The position numbers and the translations under genes are program-made. This document shows positions 45,778 through 57,200 of a stretch of 64,000 bases of DNA, piece by piece (the first letter of the stretch is position 1; every line of letters starts with the position of its first letter). The notes beneath the pieces were generated by a model. It saw only the letters and a list, made by a program, of their open reading frames with translations. It was not told where the DNA came from and searched no databases. The stretch covers positions 1 to 64,000 of the forward strand of contig NW_004457639.1 in the NCBI RefSeq assembly GCF_000203815.1, in the 5' to 3' direction. The stretch comes from Cavenderia fasciculata (taxonomy: Eukaryota; Evosea; Eumycetozoa; Acytosteliales; Cavenderiaceae).

Positions 45778-46487
45778 ATGTTTAGATTTATTTTAATAGT
45801 TGCATTGTTGTTGGTTATTACGGTTGCTGTACAATCACAAAATGCAAATAAAGCATTTGTAAAGATTACTTATATGTCAACCAACTGTACAAATGGCAGT
45901 GAATCGTATAGTCACTATACTATTATTGGTGAATGTGTTCGTGGTTCAATTGTATGTATATCAATGATGATGATGATGATTGATAGATTGACACATGTGT
46001 TTCTGATCAATTCTTTATTCATAAATAGTATAATTATGATGAAAGTTCACAAGAGGTTGTAGCTCAACCTTATAGATTTGCAGATTGCACTGGTGACAAG
46101 TTCAGACCATATACTTATTCATTAAACAAGTGTTTGGAAGTTGGTGGAACACAGCCAGATCAAGGCTACATGGTCAGCGTTGGCACTGGATACTCAATTC
46201 CAGATAACTCTTATGTTTGGGTTGGATACACCAGTGGTCAATGCAACGATTGGAAGGATTCTGTCGTTGAACTTAGATACAGACTCTTGGGTGCCTGTCA
46301 ACCCACGTCAAGTGGTTCTAGCAAATTTGACTGTAACACTACTACATTGTCTGATTACGGTTATCCATCATATGATTTCCATTGTTCTGGTACAGCAGAC
46401 AAACCATGGACTGTCCCATTTGAATCTTTAAATTATTGTGGCACCAATGGTATCAATGAATATAACTTTTGTGTTAAAGAAAATTAA
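45778..46487 (+). CDS. secreted cysteine-containing protein of unknown function
   Basis: Two exons (45778-45951, 46029-46487) give 210 residues. Residues 1-20 are a signal peptide (FILIVALLLVITVAVQSQ). The mature part has about ten cysteines, several N-x-S/T sites and aromatic residues in a beta-strand-like pattern (VRGSIYNYDESSQEVV, YTYSLNKCLEVGG, YVWVGYTSGQCND). Small secreted proteins of this style are expanded in dictyostelids. No named domain is recognised. The intron lies between codons, and the frame before and after is free of stops. Confidence 0.7.
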
Positions 46488-46637
46488 CAACAAAACGATA
46501 AACATTAATAATTAATTAATAAATAAATTATTCTTTTAAATTTCTAAAACAACAATAATGAAGATACATTTTTATTTTTTCAAGTTTGTTTATCTTTTTT
46601 TTCTTTTCATTATCTCATACAGACTGTATTTATTTAT

Positions 46638-48683
46638 ATGACTACAATAAAGAAGGATGAAAAGGAATCCTTATTATTTCAATCTATATTTAAACATTCA
46701 TACCTAAGAAGAAGAATATTTGATTATTGCAAGAGTTTGTCAAATGACACTGCCAACACTAGATTTCATGTTAAAGTAAATGATCATGGTAGAAGAGTAA
46801 AGTCAGAGTCTGTTCAAAGATCTCATTTACTATACAATCAAATTGGATCGTATTGGGCGTTAAATGTAGAAAGACCTTTTAATTACAAGATGGATACCTT
46901 TCGATATGCTGAAAGATGTAAATACGATGATTACATTTACATGTATCATTGTATCGTGGACAAGCATTTTGGAATCATAAAGGATCGTTTAAAGAACAAA
47001 AGAAAACTCCATGTCGACGATATATCGATAGTAGAGTACATTAAAAGCAATCATAATGACATGGAGTTGTTTGATCTTGTGTACTCTCAGTATCACAAGT
47101 TGTTTGACAATGCAACCGTATTTTCATTGGCATGTTCAAATGGTAATATGTACATTATAGAACGTCTCTTTTACAAAGGAATGGATGGAAAAGGATTGTT
47201 AGGGACATCTGCCCAAGCAGGTCATTTTCAAGTACTGGATTATTTGGTTGAGAATGGTTTCTCTACAGAGGTCGATAATATTGATGAATTTGTATACCAT
47301 ACTCTTTGTCATCCAACAGGACTTTATCAATATTGTTTGGAGACTTTGAAAATACCCAATATAGACACTGTCAAATTGTTACCAAAAGATGATAAAATAT
47401 GGAAATGTTCAAACGTTGACTTGATATCAAAGTTTTTCCCAATCAGTACTGATCAAGGTTGGTTTAAAAAGTATATCAGTACTGATCTATCATTACATAA
47501 TCCCCCGAGTCAAAGAAAAGCTTTTCTATTGGATATTGCCAAAAGACAAACATTGGTTCAAATTGATGAACAATCAATAGTGGATCATCTTTCAAATGAA
47601 TATGGTTTTAGTAGTGGAAATATGGTTCATTCAGATTTGATAGATACTGCCTATTCATATCAAATTATTAAACAATTGGATCAATTACATCTTTTATATC
47701 AACCAATTGTCCAAACCAATTTAATTCAAACCTTTTTAAAATTGACAAAACAACAAGATGATGTTGTTTTAAATGCAATCAGATTTTTGTATAGTATATT
47801 CGAAAAATCATTGGTTTTAAAGACTGTTTCTACAAGATCAAATTGTAAGATCGAACAACTTGAATATGCAATCAAGATTTATCAGTCTATGGAGGTTGAT
47901 CAGAATTCAGTTTGGAAAGAGTTTGATAGTGTAACTATTGGACTTTGCATATTGGCTGGTGGACAGGTGATGACTATTGCTCGATACATTAAATCCATCA
48001 TACCAGATATACAAAGTCTACAGAAAACAAGGAGTCTTGGCAATTGGATGTTTCATTCAATGACTGTTGAACAATTCAAATTTTTCATTGAAATTGACTC
48101 TTATCAATTGGATCTAATGTATATGACACTTGAAAATTCCAATCCAATCTTGATGGCCTATTACTATGAAATGTTGGAAAAATCTACACTTCAAGGTGGT
48201 GTGGTGCCTTCATTACCAACAGATCGAGCAATCTTTAATGCAATCGAAACCAACAACTTTAAAATGATTGAAAAGTTCTTGCGCATGGCTCTATTAATGG
48301 ATGGCAATTTTAATGCCATTTTGGATTGCTCTGTGATGCTTGGAACTATTGAAATGACACAATATCTAATTAGACAAGGTCTAACTTTTATTGGAAAAGA
48401 AATGCCATGGAGGTTTTGTGGTGAAACTGGTAGCATCTCATTATTTAACCTATTGGTAGAAAACTCTCTTGACCAACATTGTGATAAATCACTTTACTTT
48501 GCTCTTTGTCATTATAGAAAGGATCTAGTCAATCATATCATCTCTTCATCTAGTTCATTGGATTTTATTAATATTCAAAAAGCAAAGTCATACGATATAC
48601 ATGGAATTTTAATTAATAATAGTAGATTTATAAATTATCTAGAAAAACTAATTCAAAATGAAGATGAAGATTTGTTTCAATAA
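46638..48683 (+). CDS. ankyrin-repeat-like protein of a dictyostelid-expanded family
   Basis: A single-exon 681-residue protein. It opens with LLFQSIFKHSYLRRRIFDYC, a motif shared by a large group of dictyostelid proteins with degenerate ankyrin repeats. Later segments alternate short helices in ankyrin style (VFSLACSNGNMYIIERLFYK, TSAQAGHFQVLDYLVENGF, AIETNNFKMIEKFLRMALL, LFNLLVENSLDQHCDKSLYFAL). Function is unknown; such proteins are probably protein-binding scaffolds or E3-ligase adaptors. No signal peptide or membrane span is seen. Confidence 0.7.
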   Translation: MTTIKKDEKESLLFQSIFKHSYLRRRIFDYCKSLSNDTANTRFHVKVNDHGRRVKSESVQRSHLLYNQIGSYWALNVERPFNYKMDTFRYAERCKYDDYIYMYHCIVDKHFGIIKDRLKNKRKLHVDDISIVEYIKSNHNDMELFDLVYSQYHKLFDNATVFSLACSNGNMYIIERLFYKGMDGKGLLGTSAQAGHFQVLDYLVENGFSTEVDNIDEFVYHTLCHPTGLYQYCLETLKIPNIDTVKLLPKDDKIWKCSNVDLISKFFPISTDQGWFKKYISTDLSLHNPPSQRKAFLLDIAKRQTLVQIDEQSIVDHLSNEYGFSSGNMVHSDLIDTAYSYQIIKQLDQLHLLYQPIVQTNLIQTFLKLTKQQDDVVLNAIRFLYSIFEKSLVLKTVSTRSNCKIEQLEYAIKIYQSMEVDQNSVWKEFDSVTIGLCILAGGQVMTIARYIKSIIPDIQSLQKTRSLGNWMFHSMTVEQFKFFIEIDSYQLDLMYMTLENSNPILMAYYYEMLEKSTLQGGVVPSLPTDRAIFNAIETNNFKMIEKFLRMALLMDGNFNAILDCSVMLGTIEMTQYLIRQGLTFIGKEMPWRFCGETGSISLFNLLVENSLDQHCDKSLYFALCHYRKDLVNHIISSSSSLDFINIQKAKSYDIHGILINNSRFINYLEKLIQNEDEDLFQ

Positions 48684-48797
48684 TAGTCAAATAAATATTT
48701 CTATTTCTATTATTTGTTGTTTGTTTGTTTTGAGGTCTAATTCCAAAAAAAAAGTGGATTGTGATTTGTTGTATTATTGAATGATTTATTGAATTGA

Positions 48798-49694
48798 TTA
48801 CAAGAGTTTGGGGAATTGACGATTTGCGATATATCCTCCACGAAGTGATTGTTTTACATTGGCTTCAAAGTTCTTACGATTATCCATCATCAATTGTGCA
48901 GCCTCTGTAAAATTATTAAAAGATATAAATATAAGTAAATGGTAAAAGTATACTTTTTTGTTTTTGTTGTTTTTAGACATACCAATATTTAATGGATCTT
49001 CTGGATTTGGTTCTAAAAATAGTGTCATCATACCAAAGATAACAGTTCCAATGTTGAGTACTGGCATCCAATCTTGTCTCAAAATATTCAAACAAACGTG
49101 ACCTTGAAGATCAATGTTTGGATGGTAAACCAAGGTATCACAGTGAACCTTTGGTGGATCGTATGGGTAAGTATTTGGAATATTAATTGAAAATTTGAAT
49201 GTAGCTCCTTGGTAGAGACCATCACTTGGAATAATATCTAATTGGAAGTTGAGGATATCATCTGAATCTTTAAAGTGAACTTTACATCCTATTGGGAGTT
49301 CCATTTCATCAATATCTAAAATAAAATAATAAATAAAAACAAAAAAAAAAAAAGGGAATAAGTTTAAACTAAACTAAACCAAGTTGTGTTTCCTTCTTCT
49401 TCTTCTTCTTTTGTTACCTTTTTGAGCTCTCAATTCGGCAGGGTTAGCTCTCTTGTTTGATGAAGCTTCAGATGATTGTTTTGATTTAAGAGAGAAATAG
49501 CTTTCTTTAGACTTTTGCTTTCTGATTTCCTTGAGATCGTTTGAGTTTTGTCTCTTTACTTCAGTTGGTTCGGTGGTGTTTGAAGCTGCTGTAGTAGTAG
49601 TAGCTGGAGCATCAGTACCATTGGTGGTATTGGAAGCGGCTGCTGCTGCGGCTGCTTGTTGTTGCTTCTTTTGAAGCTCCTTTAATCTAAACAT
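48798..49694 (-). CDS. ube2m: NEDD8-conjugating enzyme UBC12 (UBE2M)
   Basis: Three exons on the minus strand (49694-49418, 49315-48983, 48904-48798) give 238 residues, longer than human UBE2M (183) because of an Ala/Thr/Ser-rich N-terminal insert. The N-terminus MFRLKELQKKQQQ matches the UBC12 docking peptide that binds the NEDD8 E1. The UBC fold follows: NPAELRAQKDIDEMELP, YPYDPPKVHC, VYHPNIDLQGHVCLNILRQDW with active-site C167, LFLEPNPEDPLNIEAAQLM, and the ending SLRGGYIANRQF. It charges NEDD8 for cullin modification. Both introns are phase 1 and restore family sequence (QK|DIDEM, NI|EAAQ). Confidence 0.93.
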
Positions 49695-49863
49695 TCTATT
49701 ATTTTTATTATCTCTCTCTTACTTCCTTATATATTATATGTACACTTGTAATATTCTAAGTAGTAGGTAGAAGAAAAAGAAGAAGAAGAAGAAGAAGAAA
49801 GAAAAAGTTAGAAGATATTTTAAAAAGACGACAAAAGAGAGGAAGTAAATGAAAGTCTCTTCT

Positions 49864-49868
<5 letters not shown>

Positions 49869-49902
<34 letters not shown>
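49869..49902. repeat. (CT)n microsatellite
   Basis: About 17 CT units upstream of ube2m. Confidence 0.8.
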
Positions 49903-49905
<3 letters not shown>

Positions 49906-50114
49906 CTCTATACCTTTTCTTTTTTGTGAATAATACAACAAATTATATGTATATAATAAATCTATCTTTAAAAGAGATAATAAAAAAAACAAAGAAAAGA
50001 CAAGATTAAATTGAGCAAAGCTTGAATGAGAAAAAAATTTTAAAAAAAAATTCCAAAAAATTATAATATTGTTTTTTTGATCAAAACTTCAAGATTCAAC
50101 AAGAATAGAATAGA

Positions 50115-50139
50115 ATAGAGTCTGGACTTGAGACTCTAT
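50115..50139. repeat. perfect 9-base inverted repeat
   Basis: ATAGAGTCT, a 7-base spacer, then AGACTCTAT. No T-run or coding context links it to a named element. Confidence 0.6.
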
Positions 50140-51321
50140 CATCTTTTTAAGAATCTGTATAAAATCATTGGAAAAATTTAAATATAAAATAAAATAAAAT
50201 ATAAAAATAATAATAATTTTTATCTATTTTTAGATATCCAATTATCATTGTGATGATTCCCAACAACCAAGTGTATTAGACACTACAAAATTTTGGGTAC
50301 CAATAATAATAATAATAAATTTAAATTCAATTATTCGTTTGTTTGTTTGTTTGCGATAACTGTGTGGGAATAGGCAGTGACGGATAGGAAGAGGGGGGGT
50401 GGTGGTGGTAGTTTTGTAATAAAACCAAGATTTATCGTGAGGAGGAGGAGGAGGAAAACGTGGTTGTTTGAATAATTATTATTATTATTCCAGTCTATGT
50501 TATATTAAATTTTTTGTCAGTTCATTGTTTTTGTTTTCCCTATACTATATACTATCTTTTTTAGAAACTGCCAAATTTACCTATAGAGTAGTAGTAGTAG
50601 AAGTAGAAGTAATAGAGAGATAGTAGTATATTTACAGCTACGAAAAGTAAAAAGAAGAAGCTAAACAGTGTCAGTTAATAATAATATTATTATGTATGTG
50701 TCAACAAATAAATAAATTTGAATTGACAAGCTATCAATCATTAGTTTAGTTTGTTGATGCTTGCCCATCAACCTCATTTATATTGTGACAAGATAAAGAT
50801 AGATATCGAGCTCTGTACACTTCACCAACCATTATCAGAAAAAATAACATTTTTGATTTTTTTTTTTTTTGCTTGATTTTTACAACTGTATCCCTGTTTG
50901 TAAATCAGGCTTGCCATTATTAAACTTCGATTCCATCCATTCATTCCTCCTATATACGATAGTTCATATTATATACAACACATAATCATAACAACAACAA
51001 CAACAATCACAAAAAGTAAAGATCATAACAGACAGAGCGCGAAAGAAGAGGAAAAGGGAGATTGAAGGAAACATCAGCTACAACAACAACAACAACTACT
51101 ATATGCATGCACTATAGGAGTTGTTATCTTTTTTGTTACATCTTGTTTATTCTATAGATCACATTATATTATCTAAATATACTAATACAATCATTTATCT
51201 TATATGTTATAGGGAACAAATATAGGGAGAGAAGGGAATCTGAAGAATATAGAGAGAGAGAAGAGATAGAGAGAGAAACTAAAAAAAAAAAAAGGAGTGC
51301 AGCATCTAGTTTGATAATTCA

Positions 51322-52295
51322 ATGAGTAGATCAATGCAACCACAAGAAAATGGTAATAATTTTAGACTTAAATATAGTGAACTATACACATAAAGTAGTA
51401 TAATAATTATACATACTAACCTTTTTTTCATTCCCTAAAACTTGGATCATCAACAAACAACAAACAAACAACAAACAACAACTTTCTTTCGAATACTATT
51501 ATTACTTGGTACATAAACATTTATAATGGAATTTAAATTATGGATTGATTTATTATATTATGTATAGATTTATACGATGGTTCTGAAAGATGGAGCTTTC
51601 ATTCGATAGAAGAGTTACCATCACCACCAGTATTCAAAAGAACACATAAAGTATACCCAAGTGGAAGAAACACGGGTACGACGATAAAGGTGGCAGCAGT
51701 GGCCAAGCCAGCAGCCGCTGCTCCACAGCCACCACGTCCAACATCAATGGCTCCACAACCACCACGTCCAACTTCGATGGCTCCACAACACCCACCCCAA
51801 CAACCACCACGACCAACATCTGTGGCACCACAACAACCACCACCACGCCCAGGAGGTCCACCACAACCACCTCCAGGCACAACACGTCCACCACCCCCTC
51901 CAGGAGGTCCTGGCAAAATGCCACCCCGTCCACCTCCTTCGGGCGGCCCACCACCAACTCCGGGCGGTCCACCACCCATCCCAACAGGCAATCGTCCTCC
52001 ACCTCCTCCAGGTGGTGCTCGTCCACCTCCACCACCCGGCGGCGCTCGTCCACCCCCTCCTCCAGGCGGTGCTCGTCCACCTCCCCCCAACATGAATGGT
52101 GGTGGCGGTGGTGGTCCCGGTGCCCCACCCAAGCCAGTCAGACCACCCGTCCCTGGCGGTCCCCCACCAACACCTGGTGGCCCACCCGGAGCCAAGATTC
52201 CACCACGTCCAAACAGTATGGTTCCAAATGGAACTGGTGTAGCTCCACCACCACCAAAACCAGGACGTCCAACACCACCTTTACCACCTCGTTAA
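51322..52295 (+). CDS. WIP/verprolin-like proline-rich protein
   Basis: Two exons (51322-51352, 51568-52295) give 252 residues. Residues 14-43 (ERWSFHSIEELPSPPVF, then HKVYPSG) match the WASP-binding epitope of WIP/WIRE/verprolin, whose core is F-x-F-H-x-I-x-D-L-P-x-P...Y-P-S. In animals that epitope is at the extreme C-terminus; here it is at the N-terminus. The rest is almost entirely Pro/Gly with repeated PRPTSMAP and GGARPPPPP units that could bind profilin and SH3 domains. No WH2 actin-binding motif is seen. The product would recruit WASP to actin assembly. The coding strand is very GC-rich for this genome. Confidence 0.7.
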
Positions 52296-53973
52296 CAATC
52301 ACAATAGCGACGATAAAACATACAACAACAAAAAGGGTACTAAATTTATTTTTTCACATAATGGGACAACAACAACTACATCATCATCATCATCAAAATC
52401 ATCAAATCAATCAGCAATCAAAAATATAACAGAAAATAATAATAATAATATAACTTAATAATTTTAATTAAAAAATGTACACTAGTATAAATATAAACAT
52501 AAAAAATAATAACAGCAGAAGAATATGAAAAAAATAATTGGATTGGAGATAATACAAACAACATCAATAACAAACATAATCATCATTAAATTCTTGGTGT
52601 ACACTGGAAGTGGTAGGAATCAATCAATCAATTCACAATCATTCACACTCAAATCATCCAAAATAATCATCGATCGATCAAAATCAAATAGCAAGGAAAC
52701 ATTTGCGTCGACCCTTCTTTTTTCTTTTGTCATCATCCTAATTTCTTTTTTTTTTTTCCAATCACAATAATTTATTTATAATGTTAAACCCGACTAATAA
52801 TAATAACCAACAACCAAAAAAAAAAAAAGAAATAAAATAAAATCAAAAAAATTTAATATATATTTTTGTTATTATTATTGATGAATTATTTTATTTATAT
52901 ATATAGAACTCTATCTATTGGTATAGGAATCGGGAAATTTCCATTCAATGGATTGGGTGACCCCACGATTTTCATTATTCAAAAAAAAACCTGTTCGCTC
53001 AAAAGCAACAGCAGAAAAAACCAATTAAAAATAAAACTTACATTCGCAAACCCTCAGTACCACATTTTATTCGCGAGCAATCAAAAAGAGAGAGAGAAAA
53101 GAATATAAAAAGAATAATAATAATAATATCTATCGATACGATATATAGTAGTAGTTAGTTTGTCAAGATAATATAATAATAATAATAATATTCAAGGCGA
53201 TTGTCAAATATCGCGCGAGAGAGAGAATAACATCTGACATCTGACGTAGCAATAGCAACATATTGTTCAACAATCAATCTCGTCGGAATCATTGATAAAA
53301 GAGTAATAGACATTGTCAATTGTCTATTTCAATGATTTAGATTGTTCATTCATCATTCAACTATATATAAACAATCAAATATCATCAGTATCAACAGTTT
53401 AGATAGATAAAAGATCTTTTCACAACAACAACAACAACAACAACAACTCCTTTGCTCTCTTTTACAACTTTCAATTTCAAATTACCACCCACACAATAAT
53501 AATATATCAAAGACTATAGTGTCAGGATCAATGATTGTGATATATTATACAAGACACTATAGTCCACTTTAATTTAAAAATATCAAAAAGACAAAGAAAC
53601 AACAACAACAACAGAACAACAAAAAACACGATTGTATTATTTAAAAATAGTAGAGTTATTGGGAAAGAAAGAGTTTCTAAAGCCAATCATTCATTCATCG
53701 CACACATATATATACATACATCAATCAATTAAACCCGCCTTACCTTTCTTCCTATTATTGTAAGTAAAGTTATTTTTGTTTGCAATCAAGCAATCTCCTT
53801 CCCCCCCCCTTTTTTTGTTAAAAAAAGACTGTTCTTTGTTTAATAAATCCCCAATTTCATATTCATTTCATTTCACTTCTCGATTTATCTATCTATCTTT
53901 TTTCCACCAATACAAGTATACTAATCTAAAGGTCAATTTCAGATAGATAGAGAAATTAGATTAGATTAGAGAA
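52296..53973. other. 1.7-kb intergenic region
   Basis: AAT, CAA and CAT repeats. There is a GC-richer patch near 53200-53290 with the direct repeat CATCTGACATCTGAC and a 20-base imperfect palindrome near 53309-53328. Two frames of about 80 codons (52525-52770 and 52866-53108) are hydrophobic AT-rich runs without support. It likely includes the long 5' leader of the next gene. Confidence 0.4.
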
Positions 53974-56734
53974 ATGAGAGAAAAGAGTAAACCTCACAGA
54001 AGTATCAGTGAAAAGAAGGATACTTTATCATCTGATTCTTCTTGTAGCAGTAGTAGTGGTAATAGCAACAACAACAACAACAATAACAATAGTAGTAGTA
54101 GTAGTAATAGTAGTAATGTAGCCACCACCACCAATAATAATACTACTATTAATAGTATAGTAACTGCACCAACTGTCAACATTGGAATCTTTAATAGTGC
54201 AAGTGCAACAGCATCGGCGACAACTACCACCAGTCTAACTATTACAACCAACTCTTCTGGAGCATCGACAATAGGTGATGTTGGTAGTAGCGATGTGGAA
54301 ACCACCACGGCAGCAGGTACAATGGTTATTGACTCTATCACCTCTACCAATGTTGATCCCAAACCCGATATCTATTTCCAACAATTGATCATTCAACAAC
54401 AGACTAAACATTCAAAAAAGAGAGGTGGCAATCATAACAATAATAATAATAATAACAATAATAATAATGATCATCATTCAATCTCAAAGAATAGTACAAG
54501 AAGATATACTCAATCACTAAAGGAACAAGGCACCGACAAGAGTGGAAATGAAATGAGTGATGCTCATCACAGCGAAATCGATGAATCTGAAAATGATTTT
54601 AACAAGAGTCTAGGTGAAGAATCCATGAATGAAGATGAGTCTAGCAGTTCAAATCATACAGGTCGTCGTAATTCAAAGAAATCATCTTCTCATCCAACCG
54701 ATGAAGAAGGTGATAAATCTGAAGATAATGATAAATCTGAAGAACAATCACTTAGTTCAGTTCAAAGTATGTAATAGAATGAAAAAAAGGGAAATCATTG
54801 ACTAGATATATATTGACATTGATTGTTTTCTTTTTCTTTTTCTTTTCATTTATAGAATATATATTAAGAGCATTAAGAGCACATAATGGTGAAGCTCATT
54901 TATCAGCAATTCAATCATTTTTATCAGATGTATGTAAAAGTATTGAAGAGTTTGTTTGGATCTTTTTATTAACCTTCCTCCTTTCCTTTTTCTATTTTAG
55001 AAATGGAAGAAATTAAGAAAAAGAGATGGATCAAAATATACATATGATCACAAGAGAGTGATAGCGGCATCATTATCAAATGCATCACCTGTTAATCCAT
55101 TGTTTTTAAGATGTCCAGAGAGGGATGGATGGTGGTTGATTGGACCAAGAGGAAAGACAATCGAACTACCATCGGAAGAGACAGATGATGAAAAATCAGA
55201 TGGCAACAAGACCGATGGAGAGGGAGGTCCAACTGGAGGAGATAGTGACACCTTGAAAGAGGAAAAAGAAGACGCTGATGGAGACAAGACAATGACAGAT
55301 TCATCATCTACATCTTCATTATCTCCAACCACCACCTCTGCTACCATTAATAGTGAAGAGGTAAAAAAGGAAAAAGAAAAAGAAAAAGAAAAGACGGAAA
55401 CTCTATCATCTGCTACATCTACTTCTCCCAGTACTTCTACTACTACGACTACGACTACAACTACCACAACCAATGGTAATGGTGACCAACCAATGTCACT
55501 AAAGTTACAAATTCAACCTCTAAGTAGAAAAAAGAGAGGTTCTACATCGGCAACCTCACCAATGAAACCAGCTGGCGCCCCATCTAAAAGCAATAACAAC
55601 AATACTACTACTACTACTACTAACTCGAGCACAATGGTGGATAATAATAATGATACAGTTTCACCACCTATAAAGGAAGAACAATCTGTTGAATCAAATG
55701 AAGTAAACAATGGATCTGCTGCTGCTGCTGCCGCCGCTTCAACCACTACCACCACGGTGACAACACCCACTTCCAATGACACTAAACCAACGACAACGTC
55801 ACCACCTTCAACTACAGCATCGGCACATACACCAATAAGCTTGAGAAGAAAGATAAAGAAGCGTAAAGCTGAAGATGAATCACCAACCAACAGCGAGACT
55901 AGTGAAAAGACTGAATCAACCACGCCACCAATCACCTCTTCACCAACGACATCGCCACCAATTGTATCGACACAACCACCAACGACACCCACCAGAGGAC
56001 GAAAATCAAAGGCAGCCATTCAAGCCGCCGCCACTGTACAGCCAGAAGAAACAACCTCCACCACAACAACAACAACAACAAGTCCACCCTCAAATGGAAG
56101 AGGTGGTAGAAAAAGAGCACCTGTGAAACGATTCAAGCTTCAAAACGATGGAGACGAAATTGACAATGAATCAAACGATGAAAATTCCGATGCACAATCA
56201 GACAATGATGATAACGATGATTCCTCTTCAGAGGAAAATGGTGGCCTACCAGATGATAGTCCTTCCCATATTCTTGATGTTGCCGCTTTGGCTCTACTTG
56301 AAAATGGTGGATCTTGCACTTTTAAAAGTATTGTAAATTATATTAAAGAAGTAAGTAAAAAAATAGAAGAAAAATGGAAAAAAGGAATCAAAATTTATAC
56401 TTATACTTTTTTTTTTTTTACTCTTTAGTTTTTAATTACATTACATTGTACAATCAATCAAAATGAGAAATTATTAAAACTTAAAGCATCAAAAGAATTA
56501 CCACCTTTGGATGAAACTAGTTTAAAGTCAACCCTTGAAAAAGGTTTAACCGATTTCCCAACACGCTTTCAAAAAGATTCTAAAATACCAGATACATGGC
56601 TACTTGTAAAATCAGCAAAGAACATGCACTCTATGAGATCATCAGCCAGAACGCTTTCTCCTCCTTTCCAACCTGCTCTAGGTAGAAAACCGCGGTCAAA
56701 AAACCCACCAAGAACTGCATCAAATAAGAAATAA
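53974..56734 (+). CDS. nuclear protein with two possible winged-helix modules
   Basis: Four exons (53974-54766, 54856-54929, 55001-56350, 56429-56734) give 840 residues. The first 260 are Ser/Asn/Thr low complexity with acidic runs. A first compact module (about 265-330) reads YILRALRAHNGEAHLSAIQS, then KWKKLRKRDGSKYTYDHKRV and FLRCPERDGWWLIG. This resembles a winged helix (three helices, then strands ending in a Trp-rich hairpin). A second stretch near the C-terminus repeats the plan: VAALALLENGGSCTFKSIVN, LPPLDETSLKSTLEKGL, then IPDTWLLVKSAK. Between them is a long Thr/Ser/Pro-rich linker with KRG/RGRK AT-hook-like bits. A chromatin or transcription role is inferred; the family is not identified. 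Confidence 0.7.
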
Positions 56735-57200
56735 TAATAGTAATAATAATCAAATGATGGCACGACACGGAATAATAATTTTCACATAGAATTCAAATGT
56801 TAATCCAAAACAAAATAATAATAATATAAAAAAAAAAAAAAAAAAAAAACTAATCAAAATATATAAAAATCATAGGACTATTGTAAAAAAAAAGAAAAGA
56901 AAAAAAAAAAAAGGAAAAAAATAGGCAAAACAAACAAGACGCAAAATAACCAACCAACCAACCAAACAACAACAACAAGAACAACCAAAACAAACATCAA
57001 TAACAAATAATAATAATAATTATTATTTTAATATTTTCCTTTTTTAAAAAAAAGAAATCCCTACCTCCTCCCCCTATAAAAAACAACTATATTACTATGT
57101 GTACAGATTCCAAAGAAATAAATAATAAAAAAAAAAAACAAAACATAATTTAAATTAATTCCAAAAGAAATATAATAATGAGATTGTGATTTATTTTATT
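56735..57200. other. intergenic, convergent
   Basis: Very AT-rich with A-runs and CAA/CCAA repeats. No gene. Confidence 0.5.

Larger units (their letters stand above)
49695..51321. other. 1.6-kb intergenic region
   Basis: Promoters of ube2m and of the WIP-like gene. It contains (CT)n at 49869-49902, a perfect 9-base hairpin at 50115-50139, and a G-rich strand at 50387-50410 (GAGGGGGGGTGGTGGTGG). After a TTTTTAG at 50227-50233 there is an open stretch of about 40 codons (ISNYHCDDSQQPSVLDTTKF) that might be an exon but has no partner. No gene is called. Confidence 0.4.

Noticed and set aside
51599-52195. 198-codon Gly-rich minus-strand frame
   Set aside because: Complement of the polyproline region of the WIP-like gene.
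56735-57200. Gene in the convergent spacer
   Set aside because: Only poly-A and CAA/CCAA simple sequence; no open frame above background.
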